From JBBSEX01 sp038239345 (GTDB lineage Bacteria; Acidobacteriota; Terriglobia; Bryobacterales; Bryobacteraceae), in the NCBI GenBank assembly GCA_038239345.1, contig JBBSEX010000005.1:186001-250000 (forward strand): a stretch of DNA of 64,000 nucleotides, in the 5' to 3' direction. The notes below the pieces were generated by a model that saw nothing but the letters and a program-made list of their open reading frames with translations, ran no database searches and was not told the origin of the DNA. Position numbers and translations under genes: made by a program. Positions 27,607-35,688 of this stretch are shown here, piece after piece; within the stretch, counting starts at the first letter, position 1; every line of letters starts with the position of its first letter.

Positions 27607-29374
27607 TCGCCCCGCTACGGAGCATGAGTTCTCCGCCAAAGACGGCGTGCGCCTCTTTTACCGAGCCTGGCTCTTACCCCCGCCGCCCCCGAAGTTGCCC
27701 GGTAAGCAACTTGGCCGCCCGCCGGAAAAGCCCAAGCGAGCCGTCGTCCTCTTCCATCGCGGACATGAGCACTCGGGGCGTTTTCAGGAGATGGTGGACC
27801 TGCTGGCGATGCAGGATTATTCAATTTTTGCCTGGGATGCGCGCGGCCATGGGCGCTCGCCTGGCGATCGCGGTTTCGCCGCCAGTTTCGGCCGCTTTGT
27901 GAGCGATTGCGACGCCTTTATCGCCCATATTTCGGATGAGTACAAAATTCCGATCGAGAGCATGGCCATCATCGGTCATAGTGTTGGCGCGGTAATCGCG
28001 GCCACTTGGGTTCTTGATTACGCTCCGCCCATACGCTGTCTTGTCCTTGGTGGCCCGGCCTTGCGCGTAAAGCTTTATGTCCCACTGGCTATGCAAGGAT
28101 TGCGAGCGCTGAGCATCGTCAGGAAGAAGAGCTTCGTCCAAAGTTATGTGAAGCCATCGATGCTTACGCACGACCCGGCCGAGCAGGATGCCTACCGAAA
28201 CGATCCGCTTATTACACGAGCCATTGCTGTAAATATTCTCATCGGCATGCACGACGCCGCTACTCGATTGCTGGCGAACGCGTCGTCCATTCGTGTGCCC
28301 ACGCTGATTCTGGCATCCGGCAAGGATTGGGTGGTCGAAGTGCCGCCGCAGCGCGACTTCTGCGAGAAACTGGGCTCGGCACGCAAGGAATTCAAGCTGT
28401 ATCCGGAATTCTTTCACGACCTGTTTCACGAAACCGATCGCCAGCAACCCATTGCGAAGGCGCGCGAATTTATTGTCCGAGAATTTGCCGAAACAGCGGC
28501 CATACTGCCGCCCAGCGAAGCCAATCAAGCACGCTACGAACAGCTGCGAAACCCTCTACCCCCTTACTCCCCGGCTCGCTGGGCGTTTGGCGCGCAACGT
28601 GTTTTCCTGAAGACGATCGGGCGTCTTTCGCATGGCGTCGGTATCGGTTGGAAGAGCGGTTTCGATTCCGGCGAATCATTGGACCATATCTATCGCAACG
28701 CGGCGAAAGGGACCACGCCGCTCGGCCGCATGATTGATCGAATTTACCTGGCGAGCCCCGGTTGGAATGGCATCCGCCAGCGCAAAGTAAATCTTGAGCG
28801 GCTGCTGACATCGGCGATTGATCGCTTGGGCCGCGACAGAAAGCCGGTGAATATTCTGGATGTCGCCAGCGGGCATGGACGCTATGTTTTGGAAACGATG
28901 CAGCGCTTAGGAAACGCCGAAACTTCCGCCGTTCTGCGCGATTTCGATCCTGCGCATGTCGAAGCCACGCGCCTTCTGGCCCAGCAACTGGGCGTCTCCA
29001 ACATCAGCTGCGTTCAGGCTGACGCCTTCGACCGCGATTCTTACAACAGCCTCAACCCCGCCCCGAATCTGGCAATCGTTTCCGGATTGTTTGAACTCTT
29101 TCCCGATAACAAAATGGTGCGCACCGCCCTCCGCGGAATTGCGTCGGTGATACCGAAGAACGGCTGCCTGATCTACACCAACCAACCTTGGCACCCGCAG
29201 CTGGAAATGATCGCCCGCGTGTTGGACAATCGCCAGGGGAAGCCCTGGATCATGCGCTGCCGGGCTCAATCGGAAATGGATGAATTGGTCCGCCGCGCCG
29301 GTTTCGATAAGGTGGAAATGCTCACTGACGACGACGGCATCTTCACCGTGTCCTTAGCTCGACGCAATGAGTGA
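27572..29374 (+). CDS. Fused alpha/beta hydrolase and SAM-dependent methyltransferase, YnbC-like
   Basis: The 600-residue protein has an N-terminal Ser hydrolase of the monoacylglycerol lipase/S33 type (residues about 15-310): HRGHEHSGRF oxyanion region, nucleophile elbow GHSVG, acid near LASGKDWVVE and His in FHDLFHE. The C-terminal half has class I methyltransferase motif I, ILDVASGHGRYVLE, at about residue 430 and a later ALVSGLFELFPDN-like strand (AIVSGLFELFPDN). E. coli YnbC (585 residues) has the same length and neighbours. It may trim or methylate a lipid intermediate. ATG 27572 is 6 nt after AGGAGG; ATG 27566 is too close to it. The gene overlaps the end of the previous one. Confidence 0.85.
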   Translation: MAPPAVPAPPANRPATEHEFSAKDGVRLFYRAWLLPPPPPKLPGKQLGRPPEKPKRAVVLFHRGHEHSGRFQEMVDLLAMQDYSIFAWDARGHGRSPGDRGFAASFGRFVSDCDAFIAHISDEYKIPIESMAIIGHSVGAVIAATWVLDYAPPIRCLVLGGPALRVKLYVPLAMQGLRALSIVRKKSFVQSYVKPSMLTHDPAEQDAYRNDPLITRAIAVNILIGMHDAATRLLANASSIRVPTLILASGKDWVVEVPPQRDFCEKLGSARKEFKLYPEFFHDLFHETDRQQPIAKAREFIVREFAETAAILPPSEANQARYEQLRNPLPPYSPARWAFGAQRVFLKTIGRLSHGVGIGWKSGFDSGESLDHIYRNAAKGTTPLGRMIDRIYLASPGWNGIRQRKVNLERLLTSAIDRLGRDRKPVNILDVASGHGRYVLETMQRLGNAETSAVLRDFDPAHVEATRLLAQQLGVSNISCVQADAFDRDSYNSLNPAPNLAIVSGLFELFPDNKMVRTALRGIASVIPKNGCLIYTNQPWHPQLEMIARVLDNRQGKPWIMRCRAQSEMDELVRRAGFDKVEMLTDDDGIFTVSLARRNE

Positions 29375-30680
29375 GAAGGCCCCACAAACTGAAGTTTCCT
29401 TTGCGCGCTCCGCGGCTTGGACCCTCTTTATCGTCCCTTTTTTCTTTCTCGTTTACGGATTGTGCAATTGGTATACGGCGCAGCGCCCTGCCGTCGGCAC
29501 CTTCGCTTGGGATTGGGAACAAGGCATTCCATTCGTCCCGTCGATGATGCTGCCATACCTTTCCATGAACTTGTTTTACGCGGCTTCGCCCTTCTTCTGC
29601 CGCACCCGTCATGAACTGCGAGTGCTGGTCAGCCGCATTATTTTCGCTATCGTGGCCGCGGGAATCTGCTTTCTGCTGTTTCCCTTAAAGCTGGCATTTG
29701 TACGGCCGCCGATGACGGGCGTGTATGGTTGGATCCTCGATTGGCTTCGCCTGGATGAGCCCTTTAATACGCTTCCTTCGCTGCACATCGCATTCTGTTT
29801 TATCGTCTGGGAACCCTATGGCCGCCTGCTTCGTGGCTGGGCGCGCGCCGCGCTGCGCTTATGGTTCTGTATCATCGCTCTTTCTGCCGTACTCACCTAT
29901 CAGCACCAGATTATAGATATCGCTGGCGGCCTCGCGTTGGCGATACTGGCAATCTATCTGTTCCCCATGCATCATCCGTCGCCGCTCTTCTTTCGCGAGC
30001 CATATCACCGCAAGCTGGGTCCAATGTACGCTTCGTTTGCCGGGCTAATGTTGTTCGCCGCCATCGCCCGCTGGCCTCGGGGCGCATTGTTCCTATGGCC
30101 CGCGTCATCGCTCGCGATTTTCGCCCTGGCTTACAGCGGTGTAGGGCCAGCCAGTTTTCAAAAGTGGAAAGGACGGCTCTCCTGGCCCGCCAGAATTCTG
30201 CTGGCGCCGGTGCTTGGCTCGAAATTTATTTCTCTGGCGATCTATCAGCGTCGAAATCCCGCAATCGCGGAAGTTGTTCCAGGGATACTCTTGGGTTCGT
30301 ATTTATCCGCCCGGCGAGTGGGACCGGACGTCTCCGTATTGGATGCGACGCCCGAGCTTTCCGAGTGGCCCCGGCTCCGAAATGACAACTATTGCAATAT
30401 CCAGTTTCTCGATCTGACAGTGCCCACAATGGAGCAACTGGAAGCGGGTGTCGCATATCTCAAACAGCAGACGGCTCAGGGTCCTGTCTTCGTGCACTGT
30501 GCGCTTGGATACTCGCGCAGCGCGGGGATCATTGCCGCTTATCTGCTTGACTCCGGCATCGCCACAACACCCGAAGATGCGATCGCGAAAATTCAACGTG
30601 CCCGCCCGCAGATCGTGCTCCGCTGGAGCTGGGTGGAATTGTTGCGGACCTACGCCGCCAGGCACGTGCGAGCGCTATGA
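29367..30680 (+). CDS. PAP2 phosphatase fused to a dual-specificity phosphatase domain, YnbD-like
   Basis: The 437-residue protein has an N-terminal six-helix PAP2 domain (NTLPSLHIAF as second motif, HQIIDIAGG as third) and a C-terminal cytoplasmic dual-specificity phosphatase domain with the Cys-x5-Arg loop HCALGYSRSA near residue 375. This double phosphatase is the architecture of E. coli YnbD (430 residues). The DSP domain resembles PTPMT1-type phosphatases that remove phosphate from phosphatidylglycerophosphate, so a lipid phosphate substrate is plausible. It overlaps both neighbours by 4-8 bp. Confidence 0.9.
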   Translation: MSEKAPQTEVSFARSAAWTLFIVPFFFLVYGLCNWYTAQRPAVGTFAWDWEQGIPFVPSMMLPYLSMNLFYAASPFFCRTRHELRVLVSRIIFAIVAAGICFLLFPLKLAFVRPPMTGVYGWILDWLRLDEPFNTLPSLHIAFCFIVWEPYGRLLRGWARAALRLWFCIIALSAVLTYQHQIIDIAGGLALAILAIYLFPMHHPSPLFFREPYHRKLGPMYASFAGLMLFAAIARWPRGALFLWPASSLAIFALAYSGVGPASFQKWKGRLSWPARILLAPVLGSKFISLAIYQRRNPAIAEVVPGILLGSYLSARRVGPDVSVLDATPELSEWPRLRNDNYCNIQFLDLTVPTMEQLEAGVAYLKQQTAQGPVFVHCALGYSRSAGIIAAYLLDSGIATTPEDAIAKIQRARPQIVLRWSWVELLRTYAARHVRAL

Positions 30681-31294
30681 AAAATGCGCACCTCACCGCT
30701 TCGGCGATCGCCGCCGCAGTGCGCGTTGGACTAGCTGCGCATGTCACCTGGACTGCTGAGCTCATCGGAGCGCAGCAAATCTACTACGCCAATCACTCGA
30801 GCCATCTCGATTTCGTTATTCTCTGGTCTGCCTTGCCAAGCGCCCGCCGCGCGCGGACCCGGCCTGTTGCATCGAAGGATTACTGGGGGAATGGTCCCAT
30901 TCGCCGTTTTTTGTCAGCCCGGTTATTCAACGCCGTCCTTGTGGATCGCGCGGGATTCGGCGCCCGCAGAATTCTCGATCCGCTGCTTCAAGCCATTGAT
31001 CAGGGCAGTTCGTTGATCTTGTTTCCCGAAGGGACGCGTAATTTGGGCGATGAAATCCTGCCCTTCAAGAGCGGCATCTATCATCTGAGTTGTCTGCGTC
31101 CGCTTCTTCCGTTGGTCCCCGTTTACCTTGGAAACCTCAATCGCATCTTGCCCAAAGGTGAGTTCATACCGCTACCCGCGCTTACCCGCGTTGTGTTTGG
31201 AGCACCCCTGCACAATCGGCGGGATGAATCAAAAGAAGATTTTCTTGCCCGGGCCAGAACCGCGCTTTGCGAACTAAAGGGTAGACCTTCGTAA
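30677..31294 (+). CDS. PlsC-like lysophospholipid acyltransferase
   Basis: The 205-residue protein has the acyltransferase motifs NHSSHLD (NHx4D, residues about 36-42) and FPEGTRN near 116, plus a late PLVPVYL. It should transfer an acyl chain to a lysolipid or glycerol phosphate. It is short and lacks a clear N-terminal membrane anchor. This gene has no counterpart within E. coli ynbABCD and is an addition to the set. It overlaps the upstream gene as ATGA and ends on the first base of the CdsA gene. Confidence 0.87.
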   Translation: MKNAHLTASAIAAAVRVGLAAHVTWTAELIGAQQIYYANHSSHLDFVILWSALPSARRARTRPVASKDYWGNGPIRRFLSARLFNAVLVDRAGFGARRILDPLLQAIDQGSSLILFPEGTRNLGDEILPFKSGIYHLSCLRPLLPLVPVYLGNLNRILPKGEFIPLPALTRVVFGAPLHNRRDESKEDFLARARTALCELKGRPS

Positions 31295-32244
31295 TGGGTT
31301 TTCTGGGCGATCTTACGCTGCAGCGGTTACTCTTCATCGTCAGTTCCCTATTCCTGCTGGGCACCGTTGCCGGCCTGATTCTGCGCTTCACAGCCAAGTC
31401 GGATAAAGCTCGCGCGACGGTCTCCAATATGAACACGCGTATGCTTACCTGGTGGGTCCTGCTGGCCGTCTTTGCCCTCGCCTGCGTCTTTCAGCAGACG
31501 GGACTAATCGTGATGTTTGGAATCTTTTCATTCGTCGCGTTGCGCGAATTCATCACCGTCACCCCCGCCAATCCAGCCCGTCATCGAACACTGTTTTGGA
31601 GTTTATTTCTGTTCACACTGCTCCAGTATGTGATGATCGCCCTCGGCTGGTATGGCATATTCAGCATTCTGATTCCCGTTTATGCATTCCTCTTTATCCC
31701 CATCTACTACGCCATCGCCGGGCACACCGAACAATTTTTGGAACGCACATCCAGGATTCATTGGGGCCTGATGATTTGCACGTACTGCCTCAGCTATACG
31801 CCGGCCCTTCTTACGCTGAAGGTGCCCGGATACCCGAAACATCCTGTCAATCTCGTGTTTTATCTGATCATCATCGTGGAGGCCAGCGACATTCTGCAAT
31901 ACGTCTGGGGAAAACTCTTCGGCCGCACACCGATCGCGCCCAAAGTAAGTCCAAGTAAAACGGTAGAAGGATTCGTGGGCGGAATTCTCAGCGCTTCGGC
32001 TATCGGGACCGCGCTCTATTGGGCGACGCCGTTCCTCTGGTGGCAGGCCTCGATCATCTGCCTCATAACGACGCTGGTTGGTTTTGCTGGTGATCTAACG
32101 ATGTCGGCGATCAAGCGCGACCGGGGTGTAAAAGACTACGGCACTCTCATCGTCGGTCACGGCGGGGTACTTGATCGCGCCGATTCTCTTTGCTTCGCAG
32201 CCCCAGTATTTTTTCATTTAACCCGCTACTTCTTCGTTAACTAA
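31294..32244 (+). CDS. Phosphatidate cytidylyltransferase (CdsA family), YnbB-like
   Basis: The 316-residue protein has about eight transmembrane helices and the CdsA signature near its C-terminus: SAIKRDRGVKDYG followed by VGHGGVLDRADSLCF. The upstream SPSKTVEGFVGG segment is also typical. It makes CDP-diacylglycerol from phosphatidate and CTP, the activated lipid used by the CDP-alcohol transferase encoded first in this operon. E. coli ynbB encodes a related second CdsA. As a housekeeping cdsA is usually near ispU/dxr, this copy is probably dedicated to the cluster. Confidence 0.92.
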   Translation: MGFLGDLTLQRLLFIVSSLFLLGTVAGLILRFTAKSDKARATVSNMNTRMLTWWVLLAVFALACVFQQTGLIVMFGIFSFVALREFITVTPANPARHRTLFWSLFLFTLLQYVMIALGWYGIFSILIPVYAFLFIPIYYAIAGHTEQFLERTSRIHWGLMICTYCLSYTPALLTLKVPGYPKHPVNLVFYLIIIVEASDILQYVWGKLFGRTPIAPKVSPSKTVEGFVGGILSASAIGTALYWATPFLWWQASIICLITTLVGFAGDLTMSAIKRDRGVKDYGTLIVGHGGVLDRADSLCFAAPVFFHLTRYFFVN

Positions 32245-32258
32245 CCAATTCACGCAAT

Positions 32259-32873
32259 TCAAACCCTGTGGGCCACCAGTGATAAAAACTCGTCGCGCGT
32301 TTCTTTGCGATTCCTGAAGTCACCCAGCATCGCGCTCGTGATAGTCCCGGAATGCTGTTTTTCCACCCCGCGCATCATCATGCAAAAGTGTCTGGCTTCG
32401 CAGATCACTCCCACGCCCCGCGCGCCGACGATGCCGGAAATAGCGTCGGCAACTTGCTGCGTAAGACGCTCTTGCACCTGCAACCGGCGGGCATACATGT
32501 CGACAATCCGGGGAATTTTGCTCAGCCCGATCACCTTATTCTCTGGCAGATAACCCACGTGCATCTTACCGAAGAATGGCAGGACATGATGCTCGCACAT
32601 GCTGTAAAACTCGATATCCTTCACAATCACCATGCCGTCGGTCTTCACGTCGAAGATCGCGCCATTGATCATGTCCTCTAACTTTGTTTCGTAACCACTG
32701 GTCAAAAAGCGCAATGCTTTGTCTGCACGCTCCGGAGTACGTAGCAGGCCGTCGCGGGTCGGATCTTCGCCAAGCGACTTCAGAATTGCCCGCATGTTCT
32801 CAGAGATATCGCCGGATTCTTTTCGCGGGCTTTGCATCTCCACAACCGCTTTGTTCGTCTTCATAAGTTTCAA
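32259..32873 (-). CDS. folE: GTP cyclohydrolase I
   Basis: The 204-residue enzyme converts GTP to dihydroneopterin triphosphate. Zinc ligands lie in MCEHHVLPF and in EARHFCMMMRGV, and the active-site stretch GYLPENKVIGLSKIPRIVDMYARRLQVQE is intact. It overlaps the upstream pterin synthase gene by 4 bp, so the three genes on this strand form one unit. With two pterin synthases and no folate genes next to it, the likely product is a tetrahydropterin or a queuosine precursor rather than folate alone. Confidence 0.95.
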   Translation of the reverse strand: MKLMKTNKAVVEMQSPRKESGDISENMRAILKSLGEDPTRDGLLRTPERADKALRFLTSGYETKLEDMINGAIFDVKTDGMVIVKDIEFYSMCEHHVLPFFGKMHVGYLPENKVIGLSKIPRIVDMYARRLQVQERLTQQVADAISGIVGARGVGVICEARHFCMMMRGVEKQHSGTITSAMLGDFRNRKETRDEFLSLVAHRV

Positions 32874-33277
32874 TTCAGATCAAAGATGTTTCTGTCAGTC
32901 TCACGGATGCGTATTCTTTCCAGCCGCGGGAAATCGGAAGGCCATGCATCATCCAAGGACCGCCGAATCTCCACCGCGAGATTTTCCGTGGTCGGCACCA
33001 CTGTGGCAAAGCCCGCTACATCCAGATTCAAATTCCGGTGGTCGTAGCGCGGCAAAATCTCATTCCGTAATAAATCGTCCAGCTTCGCCACGTTCATCAC
33101 CCGGCCATCTTGCGAATCCACTGAACCCGTCACCGTCACTTCCAAGATGTAGTTATGGCCATGCCCATAGGGGTTGTTACATTTCCCGAACACGGCATCG
33201 TTCCGCTCCTCGGAATACTCCGCCACGTGGAGCCGGTGCGACGCGGAAAACGTATACGCCCTGGTTAACCGAATCAT
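32870..33277 (-). CDS. 6-pyruvoyltetrahydropterin/6-carboxytetrahydropterin synthase, with catalytic Cys
   Basis: The 135-residue protein has zinc-binding SASH and HGH motifs, the catalytic Cys33 in GKCNNPYGHGHNY, and the Asp-His relay in RYDHRNLN. It acts on dihydroneopterin triphosphate made by FolE, giving either 6-pyruvoyl- or 6-carboxytetrahydropterin; sequence alone does not decide. It overlaps both neighbours by 4 bp (folE downstream, a second pterin synthase upstream). Confidence 0.9.
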   Translation of the reverse strand: MIRLTRAYTFSASHRLHVAEYSEERNDAVFGKCNNPYGHGHNYILEVTVTGSVDSQDGRVMNVAKLDDLLRNEILPRYDHRNLNLDVAGFATVVPTTENLAVEIRRSLDDAWPSDFPRLERIRIRETDRNIFDLN

Positions 33278-33690
33278 GCGCCACTCCCGTCGTAATCCAC
33301 AAAAAGATCGCTGGTCTCGTATAGCCGAATGTTCCGCAGCTTGGCTGGCGGACCGGAGAAGCTCGGAGCAAGCCGTGTCCAGATCTCAATCGCAACATTT
33401 TCCACCGTAGGCACTACACGGTCGAAAGGAGCCACTTCGCGGTTCAAAAAACGGTGATCCATCGGCTCTACTACGTCGCGATTCAAAATATCTTTCAGTT
33501 CCTTCAGATCGAAAACCATGCCCGTCACACCGTCGGGTTCGCCCTCTAAAGTCACTTCCAACACGTAATTATGGCCGTGTCCATTTGGATTTGCCGCAAG
33601 ACCGTAAATCGCCCGATTGTCAGCCTCCGACAACTCCGGCCGGGCGCAAACATGCGACGCCGAAAATTCTACTTTACGTGTAATTAGCAT
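33274..33690 (-). CDS. Second pterin synthase-like protein, catalytic Cys replaced by Ala
   Basis: The 138-residue paralogue keeps the zinc ligands (SASH, HGH) and the Asp-His pair (MDHRFLN), but at the catalytic cysteine position it has Ala32 within LAANPNGHGHNY. It may catalyse a different step, use another residue, or act as a partner of the neighbouring Cys-containing paralogue. It is first in the folE operon and divergent from a TlpA-like gene (59 bp between). Confidence 0.88.
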   Translation of the reverse strand: MLITRKVEFSASHVCARPELSEADNRAIYGLAANPNGHGHNYVLEVTLEGEPDGVTGMVFDLKELKDILNRDVVEPMDHRFLNREVAPFDRVVPTVENVAIEIWTRLAPSFSGPPAKLRNIRLYETSDLFVDYDGSGA

Positions 33691-33749
33691 GTCCAGAAGT
33701 TGGATGCCCGCGAAGGCTTCTTAGATACTCTAAAATTAAAAACACGACG

Positions 33750-34271
33750 ATGACAAGCAAACAGATCAATGGCCTGCTGCTGGGCTCAATGGCGATCCTG
33801 ATTGTGGCGCTGGTCTGGTTGGTCGCCGATACCAGCAAGGAAACGGTGATCGAGGCGGGCGACAAAGCCCCATCGTTTTCCATCAAGACCGACGACGGCA
33901 GAATCATTACCCCTACGAACTTCGGCGGACGTTACCTTATGGTCAATTTTTGGGCTTCCTGGTGCGCGCCCTGTGTCGAAGAGGCCCCTTCGCTCGATCA
34001 ATTAACGAAGCAACTGAAGTCATCGGGCGTTGTGGTTCTGGGAATCAGCGTCGACAAAAACGAAGCGGCCTACAAGCGCTTTCTCGGGCGCCTGCATCCC
34101 TCATTCCTCACCGCCCTGGATCCATCGGCAAATATTAGCTCCGATTTCGGCACCTTCAAATATCCTGAAACATACATCATCGATGCCCAAGGAAAAGTGG
34201 TCATGAAGGTCATCGGCCCGCGCAACTGGACGGAACCGGAAACCCTGAAACAAGTAACCAGCCTGCTATGA
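33750..34271 (+). CDS. TlpA/ResA-like membrane-anchored thioredoxin
   Basis: The 173-residue protein has an N-terminal membrane anchor (residues 7-26) and a thioredoxin fold with the WASWCAPC active site near residue 74, followed by the AhpC/TlpA-type strand VVVLGISVDKNEAAYK and the cis-Pro region YPETYIID. It likely reduces disulfides outside the cytoplasm, for example during cytochrome c maturation. TAAAAT lies 13 nt before ATG. The stop overlaps the start of the GlcD-like gene as ATGA. Confidence 0.9.
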   Translation: MTSKQINGLLLGSMAILIVALVWLVADTSKETVIEAGDKAPSFSIKTDDGRIITPTNFGGRYLMVNFWASWCAPCVEEAPSLDQLTKQLKSSGVVVLGISVDKNEAAYKRFLGRLHPSFLTALDPSANISSDFGTFKYPETYIIDAQGKVVMKVIGPRNWTEPETLKQVTSLL

Positions 34272-35686
34272 TGCCGGCGATCGTCGAGCAATTTGCGAAA
34301 CTTCTTGGCCCCCGCGGGTACCTCCACAATCGCGAAGATCTTACCCTCTATGAGTACGATGGCGGCGTCGACAAAGGGCGCCCCGACATCGTCGTCTTCC
34401 CGCGATCCACCGAGGACGTAGCCGCCATCGTGAAGATTGCCCTTGAACATGAGATTCCGCTTGTCGGGCGCGGCGCCGGCACCGGGCTAAGTGGCGGCTC
34501 CATTGCAGCGTCGGGTGGCATCATGGTGGGATTCTCACGGATGAATCGCATCCTTGAAGTCGACCTTGCCAATGAGTGCGTCACAGTCGAGCCCGGCGTA
34601 GTCAACTTGGATGTCACGCTAGCCGTTCAGGCGCAGGGCTACTTTTTTGCACCCGACCCTTCCAGCCAGCGCGCTTGTACTATCGGCGGGAACGTAGCCG
34701 AAAACTCCGGGGGTCCACACACGCTGGCCTATGGGGTCACGACCAATCACGTGCTAGGCCTCGAAGCGGTGTTGCCCGACGGAAGCATCATTCAGACCGG
34801 CGGCAAGGCCCAGGATCAAGGCGGTCTCGATCTCACCGGTCTGCTGGTCGGTTCGGAAGGGACCATGGCGTTGATCACGAAAATTGTCCTTCGCGTGATG
34901 CGCCAGCCGGAAATGGTGAAGACCATGCTCGCGATCTTTGAATCGGTGGAGGATTGTGGGCGCACGGTAACGGAAATCACAGCGCGTGCGATCACGCCCG
35001 TTGCAGTGGAGATGCTGGATGGCGTCATGCTGCGAATGGTGGAGGAGGCGACGCATGCCGGGTATCCGCTGGACGCCTCGGCCGTCTTATTAATTGAACT
35101 GGAAGGTGCGCGAGAAGCGGTGGAGGAACAAGTGGAGCAGATCCGTGAAGCGTGCACGCTCTGCCGCGCGCGGGAGATTCGTGTCGCCCGTTCCACCGAA
35201 GAACGCGACCTTTTGTGGAAAGGCCGCAAGAACGCATTCGGGGCGGTTGGCCGGGTCAGCCCGTCATATTACGTGCAGGACGGCGTCGTCCCGCGTACCA
35301 AAGTGGCGTCCACGCTGGCCCACATCCAGCACGTGTCCGAGAAGTACGGGCTCACCATCAGCAATATTTTTCACGCCGGCGACGGCAACCTGCATCCCAT
35401 CATCCTCTTCGATTTTCGGAAACCCGATGAACTGCGGCGCGCCCAACAGGCAGGCGAGGATATTCTGCGCTACTGCATCTCGGTGGGCGGATCCATCACG
35501 GGTGAGCATGGCATCGGGATGGAGAAAAAGGAACTGATGGCGCATCTGTTCACAGCCGACTCGCTCGAAATGATCGGTCGCTTCAAGCGTCTGTTCGATC
35601 CCACAGGCCGCCTCAATCCCGGCAAAATACTGCCCACCGGCAAAGGCTGTATGGAGATTCGACAGCCCCCGTCGATGGTGGTTTGA
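34268..35686 (+). CDS. glcD: FAD-linked oxidase, glycolate/lactate oxidase GlcD-like
   Basis: The 472-residue protein has an FAD-binding PCMH domain with GRGAGTGLSGGS and GGNVAENSGGPHTLAYGVTTNHVLG, and a C-terminal oxidase domain with NIFHAGDGNLHP and GEHGIGMEKK. These are hallmarks of the GlcD/D-lactate dehydrogenase group, which oxidises 2-hydroxy acids. No glcE or glcF gene is adjacent, so partner subunits would be elsewhere. It converges with the kinase gene 2 bp away. The symbol reflects similarity; the true substrate is unproven. Confidence 0.88.
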   Translation: MMPAIVEQFAKLLGPRGYLHNREDLTLYEYDGGVDKGRPDIVVFPRSTEDVAAIVKIALEHEIPLVGRGAGTGLSGGSIAASGGIMVGFSRMNRILEVDLANECVTVEPGVVNLDVTLAVQAQGYFFAPDPSSQRACTIGGNVAENSGGPHTLAYGVTTNHVLGLEAVLPDGSIIQTGGKAQDQGGLDLTGLLVGSEGTMALITKIVLRVMRQPEMVKTMLAIFESVEDCGRTVTEITARAITPVAVEMLDGVMLRMVEEATHAGYPLDASAVLLIELEGAREAVEEQVEQIREACTLCRAREIRVARSTEERDLLWKGRKNAFGAVGRVSPSYYVQDGVVPRTKVASTLAHIQHVSEKYGLTISNIFHAGDGNLHPIILFDFRKPDELRRAQQAGEDILRYCISVGGSITGEHGIGMEKKELMAHLFTADSLEMIGRFKRLFDPTGRLNPGKILPTGKGCMEIRQPPSMVV

Positions 35687-35688
35687 AC

